Shown: positions 1-7,716 of the stretch, piece after piece
Layout of the letters: every line of letters begins with the position of its first letter
Numbering within the stretch: position 1 is the stretch's first letter
Source: Erysipelotrichaceae bacterium
Lineage (GTDB): Bacteria > Bacillota_I > Bacilli_A > Erysipelotrichales > Erysipelotrichaceae
Direction: 5' to 3'
Assembly: GCA_017431225.1 (NCBI GenBank)
Contig: JAFRLM010000007.1
Coordinates: forward strand, 1 to 64,000
DNA length: 64,000 nucleotides
Position numbers and translations under genes: made by a program
Notes under the pieces: generated by a model
Told to the model about the DNA's origin: nothing
Database searches by the model: none
Seen by the model: only the letters and a program-made list of their open reading frames with translations

Positions 1-138
1 GGTGGATCCGCAGGCGTTGCAGGCATAGACCGGCGGCCATTCAACGTTTCCGCAAACCGGACATTTACGACCTAATACTTTTCCTTCTTCAAGAGTTTCG
101 TAGTACTTCTTGACGAGTCTTTCTAATTTAACACCCAT
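1..138 (-). CDS. DUF35 OB-fold/zinc-ribbon acyl-CoA-associated protein (N-terminal part)
   Basis: Only the first 46 residues lie in the window; the rest runs off the left edge. They show a short basic helix, then a rubredoxin-like zinc ribbon with cysteines at about 26, 29, 40 and 43 (CPVCG and CNACG knuckles). Members of the DUF35 family are small zinc/OB-fold partners of thiolase-fold enzymes, as in BbsA of the BbsAB thiolase and the archaeal acetoacetyl-CoA thiolase complex. The gene directly upstream is just such a thiolase-like enzyme, 15 bases away, so the two probably form a complex. The start follows a good AGGAAAGGA ribosome site. The OB-fold part cannot be seen here. Confidence 0.85.
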   Translation of the reverse strand, partial: MGVKLERLVKKYYETLEEGKVLGRKCPVCGNVEWPPVYACNACGST

Positions 139-153
139 GATTTCGTTCCTTTC

Positions 154-1446
154 CTAGTCTTTAGTGCGGATAATGACGTTACATACGTTCTGTCCGCCGC
201 CGAATCCGCGCAGGAAGACTGTTTTCGGGATCTTGTTGATCTGATGATCTTCTGCCTTGCCGCGCATCTGCAGTACGGCATCGTAGAAGTCAGCCAGACC
301 GGAAGCTGCGTGCGCATGACCGAAAGCTGTACGTCCGCCGTTCGGGTTGATCGGTTTGTCACCGTCATAGTTCGTACGGCCTTCCATAACATACTTCCAG
401 GCTTCGTTCTCCGGAATATAACCGGTGATCTCAGACGCGAGCAGCTGAGAAGTGATGATGAAGTCGTTGACATAGAGAAGATCGATATCGTCGCCTGTCA
501 GACCGGTTTCCTGGTATACCTGACGGGTAGCTTCCTGTGTCGCATAGACTTCAAGCAGCGGGTTGCTGGCTTCCAGAGCGGAGTTGCCGACGCCAAGGAT
601 CTCGATCGGTTTGTTCTTGGTGTATTTCTCGGCCAGATCTGTCGCACAGAGCAGGACGCAGGTAGCGCCGTCACACTTGTGTTCAAGACCGGAAATACGC
701 TGGATCGCTCCGACTTTCGGGTTCATGTTGGACTGCATGTATTCCATGACATCGTCGTAACCAGCTTCCTTAGCAACATCTTCGTAGAGCTTGTGCTCAA
801 TCGCCAGCGGGTTATTCAAAGCATTGTGACGCGCATTGATCGCGAGCTGACAGAGAGCCTTGTCGATCTGATCATCTGTCAGGCCTGCTTTTGTCTTATA
901 CCAGTCGGCTGTATTATCGTGGCCGACATTTGCCAGAAGGTGGCGGGTATAAGCATTGTCAGTAAGCCATGCAGTGGAGATCTGGAACTTCTCGAAGCTG
1001 AAGGGTTCACGGATATAAGCCGGTTTGCCCTGGATTGCGAGTGCGTCACCGAAATCGATGCCGCCGGTCAGCACGATATCATACTTTCCGGAAGCGATCG
1101 CCTGAGCAGCGATGTCGACCGCGAGATAGCCGGTACAGCAGGCTTCGGAATGATGAAGAGAAGCCTTACCGCGCATACCGAACCATTCAGCGACCTGCAT
1201 ATTCGGTGTCAGGTAGTTGGAACCATTCAGCGGGCTAGCGCAACCGTGGTAGTAGAATTGGACATCCTTCGGGGAAACGCCGGCATCTTCCATGGCTTTT
1301 AAAGCCGCGTAGCCGAACAGTTCACCTTCGGTCAGTCCGTTCGTCTCGGGGTTGTTTAACGTTTCCATAAAAGGTGTGCAGCCAACACCGATAATAGAAA
1401 CACTTCTTCCGAGAGGCTTCGGATTTGTTTGATTGAATGGATTCAT
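154..1446 (-). CDS. Thiolase-like (SCP-x type) acyl-CoA acyltransferase
   Basis: This 430-residue protein is a thiolase-fold enzyme of the SCP-x/archaeal-type branch that works with DUF35 partners. The likely nucleophilic cysteine is in SEACCTGYLAV (C103/C104), and the C-terminal GGRTAFGHAHAASG stretch near residue 370 carries the usual catalytic histidine. A glycine-rich GFGGG motif lies near the end. The family cleaves or forms 3-oxoacyl-CoA; the actual substrate here is unknown. I chose ATG 1446 over GTG 1452 because AGGAGG is nine bases from the ATG but only three from the GTG. It forms an operon with the DUF35 gene. Confidence 0.85.
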   Translation of the reverse strand: MNPFNQTNPKPLGRSVSIIGVGCTPFMETLNNPETNGLTEGELFGYAALKAMEDAGVSPKDVQFYYHGCASPLNGSNYLTPNMQVAEWFGMRGKASLHHSEACCTGYLAVDIAAQAIASGKYDIVLTGGIDFGDALAIQGKPAYIREPFSFEKFQISTAWLTDNAYTRHLLANVGHDNTADWYKTKAGLTDDQIDKALCQLAINARHNALNNPLAIEHKLYEDVAKEAGYDDVMEYMQSNMNPKVGAIQRISGLEHKCDGATCVLLCATDLAEKYTKNKPIEILGVGNSALEASNPLLEVYATQEATRQVYQETGLTGDDIDLLYVNDFIITSQLLASEITGYIPENEAWKYVMEGRTNYDGDKPINPNGGRTAFGHAHAASGLADFYDAVLQMRGKAEDHQINKIPKTVFLRGFGGGQNVCNVIIRTKD

Positions 1447-1530
1447 TAGCACATTCCTCCTGATGATATTTTAGTTTCTTTCAACCCTCATCAACAATGG
1501 ACGCCTACCTAAAGAAGTTTGGGAAAGACA

Positions 1531-1539
1531 TGATATAAT
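1531..1539 (+). promoter_or_regulatory. Extended -10 promoter of the phosphopantetheinyl transferase gene
   Basis: TGATATAAT is a perfect TGn-TATAAT extended -10 element. Only seven bases separate it from the ATG at 1547, so transcription should begin at or one base before the start codon. No Shine-Dalgarno site fits, which suggests a leaderless mRNA. Confidence 0.7.
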
Positions 1540-1546
1540 TAGGCGA

Positions 1547-2155
1547 ATGAACAACGAGATTTACCTGCTTAACTGCCGTGGATTGCATTCACCGGAACTG
1601 TATGAAAATGCCTATCAGCAGATCAGTGAAGAACGCCGGAAAATAACGGATACCTACCGTCTGGAAGAGGATAAGATCCTCTCTGTAGGTGTCGGACTTC
1701 TGGAAAAGCTTATCCATGAAAAACACCCGGAATTAGCCGAGATCTGCAGAGAAGAAGAGGGGAAGCCCTTCTTTTCCGACCATCATTTTTATCTGTCCAT
1801 TTCCCATGCCGGAGACTATGCGATGCTCGGTATCAGCGAAAAAGCACTTGGCGTGGATGTGGAGCTTTTTCACTGCGATCATGAGATCATCATCCGTCAT
1901 TTCTTCACCGCAGATGAGAAGGATTATCTGGATCATTGTGCAAACAGACAAAAGGAATTCTTCGAGCTCTGGTCCCGCAAGGAATCCTATATCAAGCGTA
2001 ATGTTCCGACGGATATCCGCACTTTTTCCGTGCTGGAACCGGAAGAGGGAATGGAATACCTCTCTTATTCGTTTCCGGAGTATTCCTGCGTCGCTTACGT
2101 CGACCGATCATATGAAACAGAGTTCCGGAAATTAGACATTTCCGATGTTTTGTAA
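1547..2155 (+). CDS. 4'-Phosphopantetheinyl transferase (Sfp type)
   Basis: The enzyme moves 4'-phosphopantetheine from CoA to a carrier-protein serine. The 202-residue length fits the Sfp/AcpT family. The two family signatures are present: LGVDVE (metal ligands D104 and E106) and WSRKESYIK (142-150, with the conserved K145-E146 and K150). An LSISHAGDYAM stretch precedes the first motif, as in the family. It is the only PPTase seen and lies about 3.5 kb from the acyl carrier protein gene at 5496-5741, a likely client. The gene appears to be translated from a leaderless mRNA. Confidence 0.92.
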   Translation: MNNEIYLLNCRGLHSPELYENAYQQISEERRKITDTYRLEEDKILSVGVGLLEKLIHEKHPELAEICREEEGKPFFSDHHFYLSISHAGDYAMLGISEKALGVDVELFHCDHEIIIRHFFTADEKDYLDHCANRQKEFFELWSRKESYIKRNVPTDIRTFSVLEPEEGMEYLSYSFPEYSCVAYVDRSYETEFRKLDISDVL

Positions 2156-2178
2156 AAAATCCATAATAGCGGTATAAT
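2150..2178 (+). promoter_or_regulatory. Sigma-70 type promoter of the antiporter gene
   Basis: TTGTAA (2150-2155) and TATAAT (2173-2178) are separated by exactly 17 bases. The -35 box overlaps the stop codon of the PPTase gene, so the antiporter gene has its own start site about 25 bases before its ATG. Confidence 0.7.
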
Positions 2179-2211
2179 ACCCCTGTTGTATTATTTTTGA
2201 GAGGTTTTGAA

Positions 2212-3177
2212 ATGACAAAAGCTTTTATATTATTCCTTCTGGGATTTGTTCTTCTGATCAAAGGCGGCGACTGGTTCGTTGACGGAGCAGCCGGCCTCGC
2301 GAGACGTTTCCATCTCCCGGAGATCCTGATCGGTGCGACAGTCGTCTCCATCGGCACGACGCTTCCGGAAGTCATGGTATCCGCACAGGCTGCGCTTCAG
2401 CATAACAGCGGCATCTCCTACGGCAATGCGATCGGTTCGATCATCTGCAATACCAGTCTGATCGCCGCGATCACGATCGCCGCAAAACCGGGACCAGTCA
2501 ACAAGAAGTCCCTTTATCTTCCGGCCGGTGCTTTCTTCCTGGCGGCGCTCTTCTATTCCTTCATTGCCTATACACAGGGTGAGTTCAAACGCTGGAGCGG
2601 CTTCCTGCTTCTTGTGATGTTCTTTGTCTATATGTTCCTTTCGGTCCGCGAGATGCAGCAGGGAGACGGGAATACGGAAACAGCTGAAGAAGAACAGGAA
2701 GAACAGCCGCTCTGGAAAGAGATCTTATTGCTTGTCGTCGGTGCTGCGGTCATCGCGGTCGGCGCGAATCTTCTGGTCAATAACGGAACGATCATCGCGG
2801 CTGCACTTGGTGTACCGGATTCGGTCATCGGTCTGACGATGGTAGCTCTGGGCACTTCGCTTCCGGAACTCGTAACAGCTGTCACAAGCCTTCTGAAAGG
2901 CCATGGCTCGCTTTCCCTGGGAAACGTCATCGGCGCGAACCTGTTCAATCTCGTACTTGTCAGCGGCATCGCGATCAGCATCTCTCCGTTCGCGGTTCCT
3001 TCTGAAAAACTGCTGATGGGAATGAACGCATCACTGCTGGTCGATATTCCGGTCATGTTCGGTGTTATGGCGATCCTCTGTGTTCCGGCTGTCCTGAAAG
3101 GGAAGCTTTACCGCTGGCAGGGCATCTTGCTGCTTTGCATCTACGCGGCGTTCACTGCCTTCCAGTTCCTTTTCTAG
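2212..3177 (+). CDS. Calcium/sodium antiporter (CaCA family, YrbG-like)
   Basis: This 321-residue membrane protein belongs to the Ca2+:cation antiporter family. Both alpha repeats are clear: GATVVSIGTTLPEVMVSA (about 41-58) and GLTMVALGTSLPELVTAV (about 207-224), each with the ion-binding GT(S/T)LPE core. An acidic cytosolic loop rich in Glu/Gln (about 145-165) joins two five-helix halves. It likely exports calcium in exchange for sodium or protons. ATG 2212 has a GAGAGG ribosome site; the upstream in-frame TTG at 2197 does not. It is monocistronic, ending at a strong terminator. Confidence 0.92.
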   Translation: MTKAFILFLLGFVLLIKGGDWFVDGAAGLARRFHLPEILIGATVVSIGTTLPEVMVSAQAALQHNSGISYGNAIGSIICNTSLIAAITIAAKPGPVNKKSLYLPAGAFFLAALFYSFIAYTQGEFKRWSGFLLLVMFFVYMFLSVREMQQGDGNTETAEEEQEEQPLWKEILLLVVGAAVIAVGANLLVNNGTIIAAALGVPDSVIGLTMVALGTSLPELVTAVTSLLKGHGSLSLGNVIGANLFNLVLVSGIAISISPFAVPSEKLLMGMNASLLVDIPVMFGVMAILCVPAVLKGKLYRWQGILLLCIYAAFTAFQFLF

Positions 3178-3197
3178 GCTGATAAAAATCTGATTCC

Positions 3198-3228
3198 AGG
3201 TCCGCAAAAACTGCGGACCTTTCTTTTG
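3198..3228 (+). terminator. Rho-independent terminator of the antiporter gene
   Basis: A perfect 9-bp stem AGGTCCGCA/TGCGGACCT with loop AAAAC is followed by TTCTTTTG, 20 bases after the antiporter stop codon. Confidence 0.9.
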
Positions 3229-3230
3229 CG

Positions 3231-3271
3231 CAAAAAGAAAGCCTCCGATCGGATGACCCTTCGGAGGCTTT
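3231..3271 (-). terminator. Rho-independent terminator of the acp-pta-buk operon
   Basis: An 11-bp stem AAAGCCTCCGA/TCGGAGGCTTT (3238-3248 and 3261-3271), read on the minus strand, is followed by TTTCTTTTTG. It lies 44 bases beyond the butyrate kinase stop codon, back to back with the antiporter terminator. Confidence 0.88.
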
Positions 3272-3314
3272 GTATTATTTGTTTTTCAGGATAATGACGG
3301 ATGACTCGTCGGAA

Positions 3315-4418
3315 TTAATCCTCGAAACCTTTCCAGCGCGGTTCGCCGGTATACTCTTTGACAGTTTCTTTTCCTGTCAGGGCACGGATAGCGCCGGCAG
3401 CCATAGCTTCCATTTCGAATTCGCCCGGGTATGCATAGACCGGAGCGATCCATTCGCAGCCTTCCTTGATCGCATTGACAAGATCCTTATCATGGACCAT
3501 GCCGCCGCCTAAAAGGATACCGTCGACTTCACCGTGAAGTGCACAAGCCATGGAGCCGATGTATTTCACGATCTGATAGAGCATAGCGTTCCAGACTCTT
3601 TCAGCAGTCTTATTGCCGTCAGCGATCATTGCCTTTACTTCGCGGGCATCGCTTGTACCGAGGTGAGAAACGAATCCGCCGGTCTTCTGTACGAGGCCCT
3701 TTAAAGCTTTCTGATCAGCGCCTTCAGCGAAGCACAGCTTGATCAGTTCTGCTGCCGGGACAGCACCACAGCGTGTCGGAGCCATCGGGCCTTCGCCACC
3801 GACGATATCGTTACCATCGATCATCTGGCCTTTACGATGAGCGCTGACAGACAGACCGCCGCCTAAATGGCAGACAACGTAGTTCTGTTCTTCGTATTTC
3901 TTGCCCTGGCTTTCCGCATGACGGATCGCTGTTTCCTTCAGGTTCAGGGCATGCAGATGGACGTTACGGTAAACGCCTTTGATACCTGTCATACGTGCTT
4001 CGTCGATCAGTTCGTCTGTATCCGGAGGATTGACGACAAAGACCGGCTTGCCGTATTTGGATGCGAATTCGTTCGCGATCAGGGAACCAAGCTGAGCCGG
4101 ATGAGTAACGCCGTTGGCGCCTCTGGTAGCATGGTCGAGCAGGATATCGTTGACTTTGTAGACACCGCCTTCAACAGCAAGCAGACCGCCGCCGCGTCCG
4201 ACATATGCGTCAACATCATCAAGTGTGATGCCGGCTTTTTCCAGTTCGTTCATGATAGTCTCACGACGATACGGGATCTGATCAGTGATCTTGACGAATT
4301 CTTTCAGTTTTTCAGCATCGTGGTCGACAGTCTTGGAGAACAGAGTTGTCTCGCCGTCGAACAGAGCGATCTTGGTGGAAGTGGAGCCAGGATTAACAGT
4401 GAAGATCTTCAGTCCCAT
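3315..4418 (-). CDS. buk: Butyrate kinase
   Basis: This ASKHA-fold enzyme makes ATP from butyryl (or a similar acyl) phosphate. The 367-residue protein has the N-terminal phosphate loop NPGSTSTK (9-16), the VGRGGG active-site loop with R75, CHLGGGLSVSAH in the middle and LGGGM near the C-terminus. It starts two bases after the pta stop codon and is probably translationally coupled, with its AGAGGC ribosome site inside pta. With pta it should convert an acyl-CoA or acyl carrier thioester to acid plus ATP. A second, diverged copy is at 14736-15839. Confidence 0.93.
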   Translation of the reverse strand: MGLKIFTVNPGSTSTKIALFDGETTLFSKTVDHDAEKLKEFVKITDQIPYRRETIMNELEKAGITLDDVDAYVGRGGGLLAVEGGVYKVNDILLDHATRGANGVTHPAQLGSLIANEFASKYGKPVFVVNPPDTDELIDEARMTGIKGVYRNVHLHALNLKETAIRHAESQGKKYEEQNYVVCHLGGGLSVSAHRKGQMIDGNDIVGGEGPMAPTRCGAVPAAELIKLCFAEGADQKALKGLVQKTGGFVSHLGTSDAREVKAMIADGNKTAERVWNAMLYQIVKYIGSMACALHGEVDGILLGGGMVHDKDLVNAIKEGCEWIAPVYAYPGEFEMEAMAAGAIRALTGKETVKEYTGEPRWKGFED

Positions 4419-4420
4419 GC

Positions 4421-5431
4421 TTATTTAGCCTCTTTCAGAGCCTGTGCACGGACGACAGACATTGCAACGTTACCGACCAGTTCGGAAACCGGTGCGCCTC
4501 TGGAGCAGTCGCAGACGATCTTCTTGAAGCCCTGGAGCATCGGACCGTATGCATCTGCATGAGCCATATACTGAACAAGTTTAACACCTACGTTACCGCA
4601 GTTGATATCCGGCCAGATGATGATGTTTGCCTTACCGGCAACAGCACTTTCTCTCTTGACCTTCTTAGCGGCAACAGACGGGATGATCGCGGAGTCTAAC
4701 TGGAATTCGCCATCGATCTTTAGATCCGGGCGCATTTCATTTGCGATACGTTTTGCTTCACGGACTTTGTCAACTTTCTCGTGTTCCATACTTCCGTCAG
4801 TGGAGAAGGAGAGCAGAGCCAGACGCGGTTCCCAGCCTGTCAGAGCTGCGATCGTGTCACATGCGCTGCAAGCGATGGAAGCGAGCTCTTCGCTTGACGG
4901 ATCAACACAGACAGCGGAGTCACCGAAACCTAATAACTGGCCTTCAGAACCCTCAAATCCGGGGATATTGAAGATACCGACAGAAGAAACTGTCTTTATA
5001 CCTTCAGCAAGACCGATGACCATCTGACCGGCAAGAATGACTTCACCGGTTGTATGTGTCAGACCTGCGAAGCAGACATCGACATCACCGATTGCCTGGT
5101 ACATAAGAGCGGCATACATCGGATCAGCTTTGCAGCGGCGCAGGATACCCTTCTTGGACATAACATCCTGGATCGATGCGAATTTTTCAGCTGCAGCATC
5201 CATAGCTGCTTCATCGGTCGTATCGATGAGGTTGATTCCTTCGAGGGAAACATTGTACTGTTCGGCAGCGGCTTTGATGTCAGCCGGAACGCCGACCAGG
5301 TAGACGGTTGCGTAACCCTTATCGGTTACTTCTCTTGCGGTGAGCAAGATCTTTTCTTCGGTAGCTTCCGGAAATGCGACTTTGATGTCAGCTTCCTTTG
5401 CTTTGGCGAATACTCTTTCAAGTACATCCAT
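4421..5431 (-). CDS. pta: Phosphate acetyl/butyryltransferase (PTA_PTB family, Pta-like)
   Basis: It exchanges CoA for phosphate on an acyl group. At 336 residues it has the length of the short Pta proteins, and its C-terminal block (IIIWPDINCGNVGVKLVQ, then GPMLQGF and CSRGAP) is closer to phosphate acetyltransferase than to the roughly 300-residue phosphate butyryltransferases. Yet its operon partner is a butyrate kinase, so the acyl group is uncertain. It lies 64 bases after the acyl carrier protein gene, with a hairpin in the gap, and has a clear AGGAGG site. Confidence 0.88.
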   Translation of the reverse strand: MDVLERVFAKAKEADIKVAFPEATEEKILLTAREVTDKGYATVYLVGVPADIKAAAEQYNVSLEGINLIDTTDEAAMDAAAEKFASIQDVMSKKGILRRCKADPMYAALMYQAIGDVDVCFAGLTHTTGEVILAGQMVIGLAEGIKTVSSVGIFNIPGFEGSEGQLLGFGDSAVCVDPSSEELASIACSACDTIAALTGWEPRLALLSFSTDGSMEHEKVDKVREAKRIANEMRPDLKIDGEFQLDSAIIPSVAAKKVKRESAVAGKANIIIWPDINCGNVGVKLVQYMAHADAYGPMLQGFKKIVCDCSRGAPVSELVGNVAMSVVRAQALKEAK

Positions 5432-5463
5432 TGGTTTTTCCTCCTGTATTATTTTTTGTTTTA

Positions 5464-5484
5464 AATAGCGGCAACGCCGCTATT
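5464..5484 (-). other. Intercistronic hairpin between acp and pta
   Basis: A perfect 9-bp stem AATAGCGGC/GCCGCTATT with a three-base loop lies in the 64-base gap between the two genes. No good U run follows, so it may be an mRNA stability or processing element rather than a full terminator. Confidence 0.6.
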
Positions 5485-5495
5485 AGTAAGAATAA

Positions 5496-5741
5496 TTAAG
5501 CGAATAATTCTTCCATCAGATCGCCGGCATCGCCGAATGTCTTTCTGCGAGCCAGATCCATGTAAGGAACTTCGATATCGAAATGATCTTCCAGTGCTGC
5601 AGAGAACTGAACGATGTTGCTGGATTTGCAATTGAGGTCATCCTTAAAGCTTGTGTTTTCGCTGAGGTCTTCTGCCTTGCAGCCGAATAATTTAACTGCC
5701 TTTTCGATCAGGACCTGAATTGCTTCTTCTCTAATTGTCAT
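5496..5741 (-). CDS. Acyl carrier protein, atypical (KSS in place of DSL)
   Basis: This acidic 81-residue protein has the four-helix carrier pattern, including F32-x-D-D-L36 and ALEDHFDIEVP after the attachment site. The serine that should take phosphopantetheine is S40, but the normal DSLD context has become KSSN (K39, S41, N42). ATG 5741 has AGGAGG ten bases upstream; 35 extra in-frame codons upstream are not carrier-like. It is the first gene of an acp-pta-buk operon rather than of a fatty acid operon, which suggests a special acyl carrier. The PPTase at 1547-2155 may activate it. Confidence 0.85.
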   Translation of the reverse strand: MTIREEAIQVLIEKAVKLFGCKAEDLSENTSFKDDLNCKSSNIVQFSAALEDHFDIEVPYMDLARRKTFGDAGDLMEELFA

Positions 5742-5911
5742 AAGTTGAAATCCTCCTAAAAATGAATATGTCTTATGCTTAAATATTAAGATTTTTGTCA
5801 AGGTCCAACAATGTGTACTTGAATGAAACTCTTTGAAGAACGGCAAAAAGTATTGTATTTTTGACCAATCGGGTTTACAGCGAAAAACGGGTGTTTATAT
5901 GCAAAATCTAT

Positions 5912-5934
5912 ATATACAAAAATACCTTGTATAT
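5912..5934. promoter_or_regulatory. Inverted repeat between acp and the PucR gene, operator candidate
   Basis: ATATACAA and TTGTATAT are perfect 8-bp arms around a 7-base spacer. The right arm overlaps the apparent -35 box (TTGTAT) of the PucR-type gene. It lies in a 260-base AT-rich divergent region, so it could control both directions. The minus strand also has a TTGACA at 5801-5796 facing acp. Confidence 0.4.
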
Positions 5935-5957
5935 TCGCACGTAAAATGGCTTATAAT
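5927..5957 (+). promoter_or_regulatory. Promoter of the PucR-type regulator
   Basis: TTGTAT (5927-5932) and a perfect TATAAT (5952-5957) are 19 bases apart. The start site would leave a leader of roughly 38 bases before ATG 6002. Confidence 0.5.
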
Positions 5958-6001
5958 AATAAATGTATATCGTGCAAACGCACAATCAAAAGGAAAAATC
6001 T

Positions 6002-7609
6002 ATGATTTTTAAGGATTTGTTTGGCTTTCTAAAGAAATACGATATCAAAGCAGTGCAGATCATCGATAACGACGTCCAGCTGTATGGTTTTATGGAGTTT
6101 CAGAAAAACAATAAACAGCCGGAAGAGAATATCCTTTATTTTGCCAGAGGAAACGATCTGAAAAAGTATCCGGATACCAATAAGACGATCAACGTTCTTT
6201 TCTTCGGCGATAAATCTCAGATCGGGCGTTTTGAGGGACAGCGTATCAATCTGGCGCTGATCCCTTCCGAGAAACATCTTCCGGAGATCATAACGGATCT
6301 CGAACGCAGAAACGCGGAAGATATGCGGCGTCACGATTCCATGCGTATGCTGACGGAGGCGCTTTTTGCCAACCGCGGAACGCAGTACATCCTCGACACA
6401 GCGCACAATATCCTGCATAATCCACTGATCGCGATCGGCCGCTCAAACAATTATGTGCAGATCTCCTATGACGATGAAGATACAGAGAAGAAACCGATCC
6501 TGAAGAAGCTGTTCTCGGATCTGAGTACTCCTTCCAATGCTGATTCTCTGACAGATAAGATCATCGAAAAATATCTTCTTGATAAGAGCACAGTCAAAAA
6601 GATCCGTGAAACGGACGATGTCGTCCGTCATGAGAACAGCAAGCTCAAATGTGAGCAGCTCAGTATCCTGATCTTCGTTAAGGGGATCGAAGTCGGTAAA
6701 CTTGTCATGCTGGGAACGACGACCTCGATCGGAGAATTCGATGAGAAGATGTTCTACCGGCTCAGCCGTCTCTTCGGACAGGAACTGCAGAAGAAATCGC
6801 TGTATACCAAAAACCGTAACGAAGTCAAAGCACAGTTCGTGAACTATCTGCTCACTACCAAATCGATCTCTTCTGACCGTATCAATCGTTTTATCAACAT
6901 CGATAAAGTAGTCGAGATCAAGGAACGCTTCTATGTGACTGTGATCCAGAACTCCAGCAAGGAAGTGGAAGTCGACGCGTCGATCTTCGATCTGGTGACC
7001 GAACAGTTGAAACCGATCCTGGTGAACAGCCTGTACCTAGTCCGCGATACGGAGCTCGTGATCCTGTTCAACTTCCCGAAAGGAACGAATATTCGTGACG
7101 TCATCGATGAGCCGCTGTATGACCTGGCGAACAGGAACAATCTCGTTGCCGGCGTCAGTAACCCGTTTGATGATCTTAAAGAAACGAAGAAGTATTATGA
7201 GCAGGCGAAGAAGGCTGCCAATGTCGGAACGGAGTTCCCGCAGTGGACGATCAACTACTTCTCGATCATCGCTCCGATCGAAATGTTCCATCTGATCAAC
7301 CGCTACGACGATCTGAAAGCCTATGTTTTCCCGACGGTCCTGGACCTTCTGGAATACGACCACAAGAACAATGCTAATCTGACGACGACGCTGTATGTCT
7401 ATCTGGACAATTTCGGCAATACCGCCAAATCAGCGGAGCTGCTCTACATTCATAAGAACACGCTTCTATACCGTATGCAGAAGATCAAGGAGATCCTGCA
7501 TTGCGAGCTGGAGAATGGCGAGGAGATCCTGCGTATCATGATGTCGCTGCGCATCATCCGCGTTCTTGGTCTCTACGACTTCCCGAGTGAATACGTTCCC
7601 AAATACTGA
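6002..7609 (+). CDS. PucR/CdaR-type transcriptional regulator
   Basis: This 535-residue protein ends in the PucR-type helix-turn-helix: about 65 residues with LDNFGNTAKSAELLYIHKNT and then LLYRMQKIKEIL, typical of PucR and CdaR. The N-terminal half looks like PucR-family sensor/GGDEF-like regions, but no ligand motif stands out. ATG 6002 has an AAAAGGA site; the in-frame ATG at 5963 lies only five bases after the -10 box and is unlikely. It is divergent from acp-pta-buk and precedes a reverse-strand carrier operon, so either may be its target. Confidence 0.85.
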   Translation: MIFKDLFGFLKKYDIKAVQIIDNDVQLYGFMEFQKNNKQPEENILYFARGNDLKKYPDTNKTINVLFFGDKSQIGRFEGQRINLALIPSEKHLPEIITDLERRNAEDMRRHDSMRMLTEALFANRGTQYILDTAHNILHNPLIAIGRSNNYVQISYDDEDTEKKPILKKLFSDLSTPSNADSLTDKIIEKYLLDKSTVKKIRETDDVVRHENSKLKCEQLSILIFVKGIEVGKLVMLGTTTSIGEFDEKMFYRLSRLFGQELQKKSLYTKNRNEVKAQFVNYLLTTKSISSDRINRFINIDKVVEIKERFYVTVIQNSSKEVEVDASIFDLVTEQLKPILVNSLYLVRDTELVILFNFPKGTNIRDVIDEPLYDLANRNNLVAGVSNPFDDLKETKKYYEQAKKAANVGTEFPQWTINYFSIIAPIEMFHLINRYDDLKAYVFPTVLDLLEYDHKNNANLTTTLYVYLDNFGNTAKSAELLYIHKNTLLYRMQKIKEILHCELENGEEILRIMMSLRIIRVLGLYDFPSEYVPKY

Positions 7610-7675
7610 TCATTAATATACTGATACTGCATTGATCCGGAAAACAAAAACAGCCGATCGGGTAATATCAAATGA

Positions 7676-7705
7676 AAAGTGTCCCTGATTTCTCAGGGAC
7701 ACTTT
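7676..7705. terminator. Bidirectional terminator between the PucR and MFS genes
   Basis: A perfect 13-bp stem AAAGTGTCCCTGA/TCAGGGACACTTT has a four-base loop. T-rich sequence follows best on the minus strand (TTTTCATTT), ending the MFS gene at 7717; it could also stop the convergent PucR transcript. Confidence 0.8.
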
Positions 7706-7716
7706 GCGTATTGGGA

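Noticed and set aside
244..1302. 352-codon plus-strand ORF opposite the thiolase gene
   Set aside because: The thiolase motifs and AGGAGG site are on the minus strand; the plus frame has no ribosome site or family match.
5963..6001. Upstream in-frame start (ATG 5963) of the PucR gene
   Set aside because: It is five bases after the -10 box and has no ribosome site; ATG 6002 has AAAAGGA and lies in a normal leader.
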